Source: Enoplolaimus lenunculus (Eukaryota; Nematoda; Enoplea; Enoplida; Thoracostomopsidae). From it: a stretch of 64,000 nt of DNA. Both the position numbers and the translations under genes were made by a program. The stretch is taken from NCBI GenBank assembly GCA_030248215.1, contig JASANG010003623.1, positions 186,001 through 250,000 of the forward strand, in the 5' to 3' direction. The notes beneath the pieces were generated by a model. That model ran no database searches. It worked only from the letters and a program-made list of their open reading frames with translations, and was not told where the DNA came from. How positions within the stretch are numbered: the first letter of the stretch is position 1; each line of letters begins with the position of its first letter. This document shows positions 35,010-46,384 of this stretch, piece after piece.

Positions 35010-35452
35010 CTGTATTGACCCAAATAAGAGGGGGGGTAATAAGAGGGGGTCCTCATTTTGAATCCCGATCAATAGGAGTCCGTATCCCTAACAAGGGTCC
35101 GTAAGCGGATAGTCCCTAAACCCTAATTAGAGTCCATAAATGACAATTATCCCGAATTGTAGCGCATAAATGACTCCAGGAGAAGATAAAGTTGAGTTCG
35201 AAACTTAAAGCGTACTTAAGGTTTGAAAATAACATTCCAAAGTATAACCTTGCATTATCGCTCAAGCTTTTGATGCAACGCAAAAAAAGTTTAATTCAAC
35301 GGATAATTGAGTACTGGATATATATCAGTAACGAAGGGTGGCGGAGCGTGGGTTAAAAATAAATAACAGTTCGAAACCGAATAACAAGTGGGGGGTACCC
35401 TTTGGAGAGGCCAAATAAGTATCAGTCCCCACTCTTATTGCGGTCACTACAG
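35010..35452. mobile_element. Family C TA-flanked MITE, full-length
   Basis: About 443 bp between TA dinucleotides (35008-35009, 35453-35454). Left end CTGTATTGACCCAAATAAGA, right end CTCTTATTGCGGTCACTACAG, inverse to each other. Interior landmarks in order: CCGTATCCCTAAC, AAGCGGATAGTCCCTAAACC, GAGAAGATAAAGTTGAG, GCATTATCGCTCAAGC, ATATATATCAGTAACGAAGG. A TA duplication is compatible with a Tc1/mariner-like origin, which is inference. Confidence 0.8.
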
Positions 35453-35769
35453 TACGAACATATCGTTATTAACAAAAGTTCAACAATAACAACGCTTAAT
35501 ATAATATATTGAAGGCTAATATTTCACAAGCCTAACTATCGAACTGCCATATCGTTAATAATAATATTGCTAAAACAAAATTCACGTCAACTTGTGCCCA
35601 AATCAGTGTGAATTCTATTTGCTCAGTAATTTACGAACTATACATCAACCGCGAGACAGCTGTATTGTTTGATTGCGTAAATATCAATTATGAAATTTGG
35701 ACGTGACAATTTTTAAAACCGAATTTTAATTTGAATTGTGACAGTAAAAATCGAAAAAATCTACCGGCT

Positions 35770-35914
35770 ATGTTCGCTTCATCCAATTGGTTTCGTAAAA
35801 AAGCTGGACCTTCAAGTGCTGGCGATAAACGATTTGCAGACGGTAACGTGGCTGGTGGCGCAGGCAGCGGACAGTTTCGATCGCCGTATTTGACGCTTGA
35901 GTACGCTGAATGGA
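35770..35914 (+). CDS. kin-1: PKA catalytic subunit, alternative first coding exon 1b
   Basis: An ATG-initiated exon of 48 codons plus one base, ending directly before GTAAGT at 35915. It encodes MFASSNWFRKKAG, then a Ser/Gly/Ala-rich linker, then GQFRSPYLTLEYAEW. Joining its last base A to exon 2 (TC AAA GAC...) gives Ile-Lys-Asp-Phe-Leu in frame. The evidence is position inside the kinase gene, the ATG, absence of stops, the consensus donor, phase 1 matching the other first exons, and coding-like content (GGTGGCGCAGGCAGC) unlike the AT-rich surroundings. I do not recognise the peptide. No Gly follows the Met, so myristoylation is not expected; the NWFRKK stretch is basic-aromatic and might affect membrane or partner contact. 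In-frame sequence upstream of the ATG lacks an earlier ATG before a stop. Confidence 0.75.
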
Positions 35915-35919
35915 GTAAG

Positions 35920-37560
35920 TAGTAACGAAAATCGTATTCGATTTTTGTTGGGTAGGTCTCAGAAGTTTAGATATGTAAAAACATTTCAAAATCATGCCTT
36001 TTTAAGCGAACGCAAGCTGGTAAGATAACGGAAATGGTTCCGTCGCGTAGCTATCCGCGTTGTGATAACCATTCCACGGTTATATATACAGCTGTTCAAA
36101 TATTGCAAACTGTTTCAGCAACTAATTAGCATACAGTTTTAATCGGATATGACATGACCACAAGGTCATAATAGGCGCAAATATGCAAAAAAAAATTCAA
36201 ATCAGACCATTTTTGAGCAAAAAGGAACTGAGGGGAAAGTATAGCGTACTCGTGTTGCTACGCGCCTAGCGATTCCATTCAACGTTCATATAGCCGCCTT
36301 GGATTTCTAACAGGTTTTCAACAAATAATTCACAGCTCTTGTACATTTTCCATTAATGTTAGGTTAAGGCTTAGGCTTAGATGTTGAAAACAGCTTGGGT
36401 ATAAATAAGCCGTTCTTAAACGTAACTGTATTAGCCTACGCCCGAGCCGAAATCATTAAGCGTAAGTATTAGGGACGGGAAAGTATACAAGATCTTAATT
36501 AGCGTATGGTAAAACTTTCAATTTATCCTTTACTCAACTCAACGTGAATAATTATTTCAATATACACTAATAATACATACATCATTTTTACATAACTTTA
36601 CCGTCTACGCAATAATTCGTTTGCTCATTATGCGGGTCGTATTTATGATAACCGTATATATACTTTCACAAAGCACAGCATAGCAGTTTATGTAGAGCAA
36701 ATGCTTAAAAATAGCTCATATCCAACAGCTGAATATCGAGCAGATCACAATAGGCTTTGAGCTCTTGCTTTGACGAAGAGTTCTTTCTATATAACTGTGG
36801 TAATATATACAGTTTAGTCGAACAGTATACAGCTGGTTCTGGTTAGGCTATTGCGTTTGTGCTCTCGTTCTATATGACTATTCAGCTTTTATATCTATGC
36901 ACTTTTTTTCTCACACATATATGTGGGGAACGTTCCGATTTGGCGATGTGCGTATGTACTCTCATTAAATCTATGTCTATTGTTTAAAATATGCTCTAAA
37001 TTACTAGCTAGAGTGGATGATCACTGACGTTGTACCCAGGGGCAAATACATATATAAGGATAGACAGCGTATGTATTTCCTACCGAAATTTCTACACAAC
37101 AGTATGCACTCTTAACCATCTTTAGAATATAACCATATCGACCCTGGAGGTTGGGAAATTTGCTTTTTTTTCTGAGGATATACCTACCCTCACGAACTGA
37201 AATATTTGCTGAGTACCTGCTTGTGCCCATAGATTTTGATTATTTGGGGGCCGATATGCGAAAAACGACGGAAATATTGGATTTTAAGAAAGAAATTGGC
37301 GAATACCATATTCTAGTAAACTTTGTTCAGTAGAAAAAATTTTAGCGTAAGGGACACGGGCCGACCTGGCACCACGCTATTGGCACGCTTCTGACGTAGA
37401 TTGTTGTTAATGGAAGTTAATGTGGCTCGAACACGCGTTATGTTCTGCTCACGCGATTTGTCTCATTATTTAGCTATCCAGTATACATAAAGCAAAACGA
37501 ACAGACTTGCTTAATAACGGTACTATTTTATAGGCACCTGTATCAAAGAGGAAACGCATT
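35920..37560. other. intronic DNA with a telomere-like patch
   Basis: At about 36358-36470 TTAGGC-type hexamers on the left face CCTACGC/AAGCGTAAG-type on the right, another head-to-head telomere-like patch. At 36172-36240 is a fragment of Family E. The rest is unrecognised. Confidence 0.45.
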
Positions 37561-37564
37561 CTGG

Positions 37565-37940
37565 GCCTGTAGGACACTCGCCTTGTGGTCAGGTTGAAAT
37601 ATTTTCAAGCGAAGCATGCAAGGATTTCAGGTGGCAATACAAGCGAGTTTGCTACTTTGCTGAGGGACCAAAATTTTTCGGGGGGCTCAGAGTGAATACT
37701 TTCCTATCGGAACGACTTTGCACCGAAGACGGGAAACTAATATTTTATGGAAATATATGTCCATAATGTGTCGGAAAATTCAGGTGATTTCGTAACGGAA
37801 ACGGGTATTAGTCGGTCTCGTATTCATAGGAAGTCAGGGTGTCAGCACCCCGGACGAAATTTGACCTCTCTACAAAATCTTTAATCTTGCTTGTAAGTCT
37901 TCGAAAACCCTTGTATGCCACTCCTGAAAATGTATTAGCA
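37565..37940. repeat. two Family A MITE fragments
   Basis: 37565-37700: GGGCCTGTAGGACACTCGCC, GCATGCAAGGATTTCAGG, ACCAAAATTTTTCGGGG, GGCTCAG. 37813-37940: CAGCACCCCGGACGAAATTTG, CTTGCTTGTAAGTCTTCG, AAAACCCTTGTATGCC. They lie in opposite orientation and each lacks at least one end. Confidence 0.6.
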
Positions 37941-38299
37941 GTGCTCCAAAATTAAAATATTTGATCAAAATATGATCATGATTCTTTGAAGACCAGGCTA
38001 GCCATTTCCCACTTATATGGTTGGCTTACTGATGTAAGATATATGCGTGAAACTTTAGGAACTCTAACAATATCTGGTTTGCTAAGCATATTCTTTTTAC
38101 ACATGACTCCCAAACGATCCCAATAAAACCCAAATTTGCGTTAAAAAACCTTTACGTACCTTTAACACGGAAAGTACGCCTGGCTTTTTGCCACCTCGCT
38201 AGCGTTTTATACATATTCCCTAATCAGCCAGCTCATCATAAATTGAAATTTTGTTCAAGCTTTAATCTTGAATGTAGGGCAAGCGAATAAGCTCTATAA

Positions 38300-38473
38300 A
38301 TGATGTAAAGGTATATTTGTTTTTGAGCGATAATAAAAGGTTATACGTAGGAATGTACTTTCAAAATTTAAGTACGCTTTACAGTTTCGAACTCAAATTA
38401 TATATCTGGTCCTGGAGTCATTTATGTGCTACAATTAGGGTTAATCCCCCCTCTTATTCGGGTCAATACGGTA
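38300..38473. mobile_element. Family C MITE, internally deleted, inverse orientation
   Basis: Contains GAGCGATAATAAAAGGTTATA, GTACTTTCAAAATTTAAGTAC, CCTGGAGTCATTTATG, CTACAATTAGGGTTAATC and the right end CTCTTATTCGGGTCAATACG followed by TA. The part between the ATTAGGG and CCCCCTCTTATT blocks is missing relative to 41202-41639. Confidence 0.7.
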
Positions 38474-39048
38474 AGCAGGATATAGGCTGCCGTCCCCCAA
38501 GCTCTCCGGACTAAAACGCCAAAAAATACAGAGTGACACTACATCGTTGGAAATTTTTAGTTTTCAACTAATGAATTGCTTCGTGTGTGGGGGTTTGTGG
38601 GCGACAAGCCTCCAATCTGGTTATGGTCCCCCTGAACTGGACGAAGGTTCAAGGAGGCAGCACCACTGTGTACCTAATTAAAGAAAATGTTTCAATGTCG
38701 GAGGATGGTTGTCTTTCGTGGAAGAAACCAAAAAAAGTGAATCAAAATTTGTCTCGCTCGCTACGCTGGCTCGGAAAACAAGCGTTAGACATGGTTATCC
38801 CTGCTCTGAAACAAAATTCTAGCTACGGCCTCTGCCAGTCGCTGTAACTCAACCTGTTTAAGTCTAGTGTTTCACCTGCCTGGCAACCATAAACATCTCC
38901 CCAGTCTGTGTTATATATTGATCATCTGGTTTCTTGAGCTGTTTTACTTGCTATAGTTTTCGCAAACAACTCAAAGTAGTCGTGATCGTATTTTTTAATT
39001 TGTTTATTCCCTAACAGAGGTAATAGATTAACAACCGTTTTACTAATA

Positions 39049-39214
39049 CAGGCCCGTAGCCAGCTCACCTTGCTGGGGGGGGACTGAAAAATTTTCAGGA
39101 GGGGCATTCAAAGGTTTTCAGTGAGTTATAAGCAGGGTTGAAAATTTTCAAGGGCTGTCACAATTTTTTCAGGGGGGGGGCGAGCCTCCTGACCTCTCCT
39201 TTGTCACGGGCACC
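39049..39214. mobile_element. Family A hAT-like MITE with perfect 8-bp duplication
   Basis: Left end CAGGCCCGTAGCCAGC, right end TTTGTCACGGGCACC, between perfect direct repeats tactaata (39041-39048 and 39215-39222). Interior has GGAGGGGCATTCAAAGG and long G tracts. One of the least decayed members. Confidence 0.92.
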
Positions 39215-39397
39215 TACTAATATCATTTAGCTCTGTTTTAGTAAACGTGATTTCGTATTTTGACCTCATGGACCGCGGCGTAAAAGGGGCTAATGTTACG
39301 CTATGCCTGCGTATTCTCCGTCGCTCTCATTTAAAGTATACCAGCCGTAGTGGGACTACATGTATTGAGCGAAGATCGAACACACGTAAGCAGTTAA

Positions 39398-40090
39398 GCT
39401 AATATGCAAATTAGTTATTAGCTAACTATTCATTTATTGGGTTTGGAGGTTTGTAGACAATTTATTCAGATTCATCGCACTCAAAACCCCCATTATTGCT
39501 GAAATTAGATGCTTGTAACACTAATAACTAGTGAAATATTGCAAAAACACCTAATTTAGGCTTATTAATTATGCTTATATGCAAATTATCTATTAGCTAA
39601 CTGCTCAATTATCGGCTTTAGACGTTTGTAAGCAACTTATTCAGATTCCTCACACCAAAAAATCTTCAGTAAACCCTAATAATTATTGAAATCATTTGAA
39701 AAGTCCCAATTTTGTCTTGTCAATTAAGCTAATATGCAGCAAATTAGCTATTACCTAATAATTCAATTATCGGTTTTGGAGATTTGTAAACAGTTTATTC
39801 AAATTCTTCGCACCTAAAAACCATTTAGCGTTGAAATTAGATTGCTTTTAACCTTAATAATTAGTGAAATATTGTAAAAAATCCTAGTTTAGGCTTATAA
39901 ACTATGCTAATATGCAAATTATCTATTAGCTAATTACTCAGTTGTCGGTTTCGGAGGTTTGTATACAGTCTATGCAGATTCTTCGCCGTTAAAAAGTGTT
40001 TAATGTTGAAATTAGATTGCTTGTAACTCTAATAATTAGGGAAATAATGTAGAAAGTGTTAATTTAGGTTTAATTAATTATGCAAATTAG
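39398..40090. repeat. tandem array of about 155-177 bp units, four copies
   Basis: The landmark GCTAATATGCAAATTA (or near variants) recurs at 39398, 39573, 39728, 39905 and, shortened, about 40077. Each unit repeats TTAGCTAAT, TCAATTATCGG-TTTGGAG, GTTTGTA, CAG-TTATTCAGATTC, TTGAAATTAGAT and TAATTAGTGAAATATTG. Units are diverged and differ in length, so the array is older than the 79-bp one. It is AT-rich and satellite-like. Confidence 0.85.
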
Positions 40091-40157
40091 CCTGTTGCTA
40101 ACAAACGGCTTAAAATTTTAAAACCTCAACGCCAGGTTAACACCCTAGGATAATTGG

Positions 40158-40335
40158 CTTTCAAACAAAAAAGTTTGTCAAAATCGGTTCAGCCGTTCCA
40201 GAGAGTCTTTTCGGGCGGACAGACGGACAGACGAACAGACGGACAGACGGACATCCATCTTTCGACCCCAGAGTTCAAAACATAAAACGCTTCGCGAAAC
40301 TCCAAGCTTCACTCGGAGTTTCGCTTCGATTAAAT
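40158..40335. repeat. dispersed-repeat tail with GGACAGAC microsatellite and hairpin
   Basis: AAAATCGGTTCAGCCGTTCC is followed by about 38 bases of 8-bp GGACAGAC units (40215-40252), then GAAACTCCAAGC and its inverse GCTTCACTCGGAGTTTCG. The GGTTCAGCCGTT motif followed by a GACA-rich run resembles 3' parts of repeats known from several invertebrate genomes. I cannot assign a family. It abuts the preceding tandem array, so both may belong to one element. Confidence 0.6.
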
Positions 40336-41200
40336 ATTTTTCAGTATTGAAATGCCTTAGCTCGCCTTGTTTTGTAGACACTCCGAGGTTTCTGATCCTT
40401 CCGCTGCCAATCTCTTGCTGGCGAGTACGCCTCTGCTAGGGTTGAAAATTGAACAAACAGACAGCTGATTGTTAAATGTTTATTAGTTTTGGTCTAATTT
40501 AGTTTCTGTTAATTAATTCAAACTTCAACTAGACTACCTTTAACCCAAAATGGACAAGTGTTCAGCTGACGAACATTCGAACGATTTCCAAAAAGGGTGT
40601 GTTTTCCATTAACTATTCAAATGAACGTTTCTACTTTTAAAACTTTCAAGTTACTTTTTATTTTATTTTAAGTAACATCTGCTCATCTGTTTTAGTTTGT
40701 TTGTCCGTAACTATTTTTTATTTTAATTTTTAGCCGAATAGTGAGACTTGGTGGGTTGTATCTTGAGAAACCCTGCATGTGTTTCACATCAAAATTATAC
40801 ATTCGCCAGTAAGAAAATTTTTCTAATGATGTGCATTTGTAAAGTGTACATACAATTTTAACCTTTCTCACATGAACATTTTCAGTGAAACTTGATTTCC
40901 AGCTAAGATTCGATGGTCGTCCGAATTCTGGGATGTGAGCTTCTGCCGTTGTCGCTCCGTTGAGCTGGATATTTGGTACTGCACATATGCGTAGTATAGC
41001 ACACACCCTTTGTGCTGAGTTGCTCGCAGTCTGCTCCATGTGAAAATGAGTTAAAAATACAATATTGAAGCGAATATAAACTTTTGTGTTTCAAACCATT
41101 TCGAAGCGGATGCAAGTTTCAAATTCCAAACTAATTCGACAGTACGGCGGACGTTGCAAGAGGGAGGTGCCAATTCGCTCCCTTGACACAAATCGCGGCT
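40336..41200. other. intronic DNA, nothing recognised
   Basis: AT-rich. The 115-codon minus-strand frame at 40692-41039 has no recognisable domain and overlaps another random frame. Confidence 0.4.
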
Positions 41201-41201
41201 A

Positions 41202-41639
41202 CTGTTGTGACCCGAATAAGAGGGGGTGACTGAGATTTATTTGGCCTCCCTAGAGGGCACCCCCTGTTATTTGGTTACGGACTGTTATTTATTTTCAATC
41301 CGCCCTCCGCCGCCTTTCGTTACTGATATATATCCCGAATTGCAACTATCCGTGGAATTAAACGTTTATTTGTCGTGTATCACAGGCTTGAACGATAATG
41401 CAAGGTTGTACATTGGAGTGTACCTTTAAAACTTTAGTATGCTTTAAAGTTGCGAATTCAACTTTATTTGGTCTTGGAGTCATTTATGCACTACAATTAG
41501 GATAATTGACATTTATGGACTCTAGGTAAGGTTTAAGGCTCTATCCGCTTACGTACTCTTATTAGGGATACGGACTCCTATTGAATGCGACTCAAAATGG
41601 CGACCCCTCTTATTACCCCTTTTATTGGAGTTACTACAG
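41202..41639. mobile_element. Family C TA-flanked MITE, full-length, inverse orientation
   Basis: About 438 bp between TA dinucleotides. Left CTGTTGTGACCCGAATAAGA, right TTATTGGAGTTACTACAG. Interior landmarks appear in reverse order to the 35010 copy (GCGGCGGAGG-type inverse near the left, CTCTATCCGCTTACG near the right). Both ends are preserved. Confidence 0.8.
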
Positions 41640-42082
41640 TAGGTATCCGAAATATTTTAAGTTCTAAATGACACAACTTTACGTTGGGAATTTTTTTTCT
41701 GCGGATCATACAAATAGCTGTGCTTGTTTTTGGTCCATATGATTCAAAAACTGTTCTAAATTATTAAGCTTGTCGAAGTGTGTCTAAAAATAGCACCGTT
41801 GCTTATTCAAAATTTTTGTTTTGGTATCGTTAAAAAATTCTATAATATTTTATGATGTGCGTTAATATTTTGTGTTGTATTTCAGCGTTACTATTCACTT
41901 AAGCGTCGCTTTTCCAATAAGGTCTTGTAGCACGTTTATTGTCTAAGCTAGCAGTTCCTGACCTCCTCGTTAGGTGACCTATCCCTCATAGGGTACCTTA
42001 CTTCAATTGGTTCCACAAAGATTAGTCCTACTGGTAAAAATTGCATCAGAAATTTGCAAGTACTTACCTAAATGTTTTCAGC

Positions 42083-42201
42083 TGAACCAAACATCGGAGC
42101 TCCCCTGGAAGAATAGTACCCCCTAGAAAATTTTCAACCATTACATTTCCCCCATGGAAAAAATTTTAGCCCCTCCTTGCAAGGTGAGCTGGCTATGGGC
42201 G
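42083..42201. repeat. Family A MITE, left end missing
   Basis: CTCCCCTGGAAGAATAG, CCCCCTAGAAAATTTTCAACC, then the diagnostic right end GCAAGGTGAGCTGGCTATGGGCG. Confidence 0.65.
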
Positions 42202-42711
42202 TTACTTTATCTCGTAGACTGGTTCTCTCTAAACGTTACACAGACGCCTTGGTGAACCGTAAAATTTCTGTGCTGCAATATTTGCGTTTAAAGTCCTTAA
42301 GCCATGTTCTATGAAACACTGAACCACAACTCGTGTGGTTAAAAAAGTTACGCATGTTTTGTACATGAACACTTCCTTTAGTAATGCAGCGATATATTTT
42401 TCTGCCATATGCAAAAAGTTTTTCTGTTATGATAAATTAGTATTAGAGAAACTTTGAAAGAAATATGCAATTAATGAGTTATACTGAGAGCTTTTAGCTA
42501 AATGAGATAGATGGAGTTGAGGACGGTTTAGATTTTGCCTACTATCGTCATAATCGTATTTGTATAAAAGAGTTTAGTCAATCTATATAAAGCTAAGTTC
42601 GTATAATACAAAATACGTAAACATACTCATCATAGTGGCGAAACCAGGGGAAATGAGAAAACGTATTACCCAACCGATTCTGCCGCGTTGAAAATATTGC
42701 GATGCAAATGG

Positions 42712-43467
42712 CAGGGATGGGCGGTCTTGGTCTCGGCAAGTCTCGGGATTTGGCTGGTCTCGGTCTCGCTTTTTTCAGTCTCGGTGGTTTGTAAACCGAG
42801 ACTCAAGACGTGAAAAGCGATAAGCAATCGCAAAAATTTTCATTAGATCACAGCTTTTGCCCGCATGTATTTGCGCATTTCGTCTACCAACAAAGACAGC
42901 GAACGATGGTGAAGCACCGTTACCTGGTTACACAGCGATTTGAGATACAGAATGACCCCTCCGGTTACTCAAAATTCTACTTTTTGAAACGAGATCCCAA
43001 AACACATTGACTTTATTGTGACCAAAGCACAAATACTTGCACTTTCGCGTTTATAACATTTAAGGCAAAAAATTATTGGTCATCCGCATTTATAACGTCT
43101 ACGCTATGTCAAAAAATTCTTCAGTCTTCGGTTTGCCCGGGATCAAAACCAACAGTATAGCTTTGAATTAGGGTTATTCCGAATGTTTTGAGACAGTGGG
43201 ATTTGTCCCGAGCCTGTACGGAGGGGATGGGGACAGTAGCCAAGTGAAAAAGAAAGTGAAATAAAGTTTGGTGACGATTTATCAGTTTAATTGTATGCAG
43301 CGGCAATTCAGTACAGATAAAAATATTCAAAACTTTTGTTAAAAAATCTTATTTTTATTTTCGGTAACGGTTAAAAATTGACCGACACCAAAAGTTTCGG
43401 CCTCGGTAGGTTGGGTCTAGGTCTCGGTCTCGGTCTCGCTTTTTTGAATCGAGACCGCCCATCCCTG
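42712..43467. mobile_element. hAT-like non-autonomous element, 756 bp, perfect 8-bp duplication
   Basis: Ends CAGGGATGGGCGGTC and GACCGCCCATCCCTG are perfect 15-bp inverted repeats, flanked by perfect direct repeats gcaaatgg (42704-42711 and 43468-43475). CAGGGATGGGC-type ends with 8-bp duplications are characteristic of the hAT superfamily. Subterminal regions hold many GGTCTCGGTCTCG copies (42724-42790, and inverse-oriented family members at 43402-43440), which may be transposase binding sites (inference). No open frame resembles a hAT transposase. Perfect ends and duplication imply recent insertion. Confidence 0.93.
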
Positions 43468-43475
43468 GCAAATGG

Positions 43476-44169
43476 TTCAAGCTCAATAAGTGATTTCTGG
43501 TTAGATGATAGCTTTGTAATTCTTCGCGAAAGTGAATGCGAATGAGCAGTTTTAAACTTGTGTCAATGATTTCGTTCGCTTCGCTTACAAACTCTTCAAA
43601 ATTCAACATATGTTTTAACACCCGTTGACTATACCTATCCTAATAAAACAATCCTAGTTTCGCGTATGGGCTTGAGAAAGCGAAAAAACCTGCGCAAGTC
43701 TTGAATCCGTTTATGATCATAGCATTTTTAAAGTTACCGATCCGTTAACTACAGCTGGCCTTTTCTGTAACTCTATTGGAATACTGTGAGATATTGTTTT
43801 ATTTCCAACGTTATAGTATTGCTATTTTGTTCACACATTATTTAGTTGCCTACGCTATAAATCTAACCTTCGGTCATGGTACATTTAAGGTTTATAGCAA
43901 TTTGTAGCCCAGCGGAGCCTAAAAATCAGACAATAATTTCACCGTAAATATACATTGTAGGGTTGATGAAGCAGTGCCGTAACGAATAATTTGAAGTGGA
44001 GGTAACCAGTGCTGAAATATCCACTAGAATAGTGGATCTAAAGATAAAATTGTTACAACACTTGTGATGGTTCATTGAATTAATTTCCTTTTATATAAAA
44101 ACCGAAATTGAATTCGAATTGGAGAGGGTCCGTTGCTTACCTGCCATGAGTAGTCCCTTGGTGAGATCT
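43476..44169. other. intronic DNA, nothing recognised
   Basis: AT-rich; contains a GTTCGCTTCGCTTAC motif at about 43574. No gene or repeat end recognised. Confidence 0.4.
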
Positions 44170-44391
44170 GGGCCCATATTCTCAAATGTATATAACAACT
44201 ATCATCAGTTAGTAATAGGTTTTCAAACTCACGAACTATTGCAGTTGTTGAACTCAAAATTGGTACAGCAGTAGAGAAGGTCATATTAAAAAATGAGCTG
44301 TATTTTGAGCACCAGCATTCACTCGTTTGAAAGTTAGAAGACCTATGAACAACTGGTGATAGATGCTAAGCGCATTTGAGAATATGGGCTC
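44170..44391. mobile_element. Family I MITE
   Basis: Left end GGGCCCATATTCTCAAATG, right end CATTTGAGAATATGGGCTC, inverse. Internal pair: CATCAGTTAGTAATAGG and CAACTGGTGATAG. About 222 bp, non-coding. Related copies at 8624 (partial), 45028 and 62121. No target duplication could be read with confidence. Confidence 0.75.
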
Positions 44392-44402
44392 TAGAGTCGA
44401 AA

Positions 44403-44657
44403 CAATGGCGGATCCAGGATCTCAAAAGGGGGGGGGGGGCAAACTTTCACAGGTAATAAACTTATTTTTGACCCATACTGTAGTGTCCCAAATAAGAGGG
44501 GGAAATAAGAGGGAGCCTATTATAAGCTGCTTGTACCATTGTGTATAAAACAGAGACATAACCAGCATAGAACAGCAATTGACACTCTATATAATTTTTG
44601 TCGAGATGCTGTTGGTGGGGGGCACGGCCGGGGTGGCTCCCCATGGATCCGCCACTG
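44403..44657. mobile_element. Family B hAT-like MITE with a Family C fragment inside
   Basis: Left end CAATGGCGGATCCAGG, right end CCATGGATCCGCCACTG, between agtcgaaa (44395-44402) and agtctaaa (44658-44665), a 7/8 duplication. At 44479 the Family B text ...TTTTTGACCCATA passes into CTGTAGTGTCCCAAATAAGA, the end of Family C. So a Family C element entered the Family B element at a TA and later lost most of itself. It lies only 11 bp from the Family I element. Confidence 0.88.
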
Positions 44658-45027
44658 AGTCTAAATCAATGATTTGTCTATAGTACATATGACGTAGCTG
44701 AGAAGTCAAACTAGCAACGTTTACTTGTATATTCTACACGTTTAGTGGTAAATTCCACATTGCATGCTGTTTGGCTCGTACCAGCCCTTTGAGAAACTTT
44801 ATAACAAATTGAATTACTGCGCAGTAGTACAAGCAAAACTGCTAATTAGCATGAAAAAGCACATCAGCATAGTTTATGCGCTAACTTCACTTTAGATCGC
44901 CTTGCAACAAGCAGAAACGTACTGATACGCGAGGATAGGGTAACGTTCATTTTGTATTAATTTCTGTAAGGTATAGACATTGTGTTATTGAGGCATCGTT
45001 AACTGTCGGCCAATTCTGTTTCAAGCA

Positions 45028-45148
45028 ACCGTATTCTCAAATGTGTGTAGGACTTATTGCCCAGTTAGTAATAAGTTGTCAAATAAGGCAACTCCGAGAG
45101 ATGCGCATCAACAGGTGGTAGGTGCAACACACATTTGAGATTCATCAG
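45028..45148. mobile_element. Family I MITE, short copy
   Basis: CCGTATTCTCAAATGTGTGTA at the left; CAACACACATTTGAGATT at the right; internal CAGTTAGTAATAAG and CAACAGGTGGTAGG. About 120 bp, shorter than the copies at 44170 and 62121. Confidence 0.7.
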
Positions 45149-46379
45149 ACTATGGGCATAGATCTTATATTTCAGTGGTTTTTTTCGCTAGCCGCTCCCA
45201 TGGATTGAAATTTTCCTATAAGCCTCTGGCAACAAGTGTTATAACTAAAGTCAAAGCATGTATTTTGTGTTGAGAATACTTTCAGCTTAATATATGACGA
45301 GGTTTTGTACGTTTTAAAGTAAAGTTTGTGTTGTTATTTCCGTAAGTTCAATACCAGATTGTTGGTCTGGGGCGATTTGGTTTGGTGTCGGTATTTAAAA
45401 ATTACTAGTCTTTTTAGCGGACCAGTAGTTAGCATGGGCTAAAAGAAGCCAGATAGGATGGGCTAAAAGAAGCGAAATAGGAAGTTCGGGTTTGAACCGA
45501 AATTGTGCGTGTTAACGTACTACTGGCTGGCTGGCGCACGGAAATTGTGTTCATCAAACGGTTTTGATGCATTTTGTTTAGTTTTACGTACCCGTCCAGC
45601 AATACAATGAACTTAAAACAACTTAAGCAACAGAACAGAATGTGTATGCAGTTGGCCGAAACGCTCCTTGTAAATATGTATGTGTCGTTTAGGAAAGGCC
45701 CAAAACCATTTGCTCCAAAAACGATTTGGAGACCTTGAGCCAGAAAGTTAATTTTGCCAAATTCTTCCACACTAAAAACAAACTCCTCAAAAAATCATGG
45801 CCACAGCGCGTCTTTAATTGCTAACGTTGAAGTTATCACTGAATATGGGACGCAAAAAACAAAGTTGCAGAAATATGCAGTGGTTATCAAGCTAAAAGTC
45901 GATTTAGGATTATCATACCCTTCGTTGCGATTTTTGTCCAAAGGGGTTTAACAATTTTTTCAGTTGGTTTACACAAAGACCCCCTTGTTTGAAATTTGTA
46001 TTTTGTTCGTTATAAGCCCGCTATCACTCGGTGTTTACGTGAAAATGTTCGTATTTTGATGCATGTTTGAGCTTCTCATGACATTTTGCTGATCATTTGA
46101 CATCAAAATTTGAGGTGAATCGAAAAATTATTCGTCAAAAAATTTCTCAATTTATGTACTGTTTGACACAGATTGCGAAACTGAGTTGAATCGTGTTACA
46201 TTTCTAATAGTCAGAAAATGAATTGTGGTCGAAAATCTAATTTTGCAGTTGCCAGCCCGATCATTGAAAGCACGCTGCCAAACTTGTTCATAATTCCGAA
46301 ATCAGCGGTTCAATGGTAAAAATTATAGCCCCTTCGACCCCCAAATAGCGGTTCAATGGCCACTAAAGCTTCCCCGCCC
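45149..46379. other. intronic DNA with Family E remnants
   Basis: 46030-46330 holds diverged Family E text (ATGTTTGAGCTTCTCATGACA, TGATCATTTGACATC, AAAAATTATTCG). A 29-bp direct duplication of GATGGGCTAAAAGAAGC type is seen at 45433-45480. No gene recognised. Confidence 0.4.
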
Positions 46380-46384
46380 AAGAA

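Noticed and set aside
38587-38847. 86-codon frame in the large intron
   Set aside because: No recognisable domain; composition like surrounding repeats.
45429-45770. 113-codon minus-strand frame
   Set aside because: Includes a short direct duplication giving YFASFSPSYLASFSP; no domain or splice context.
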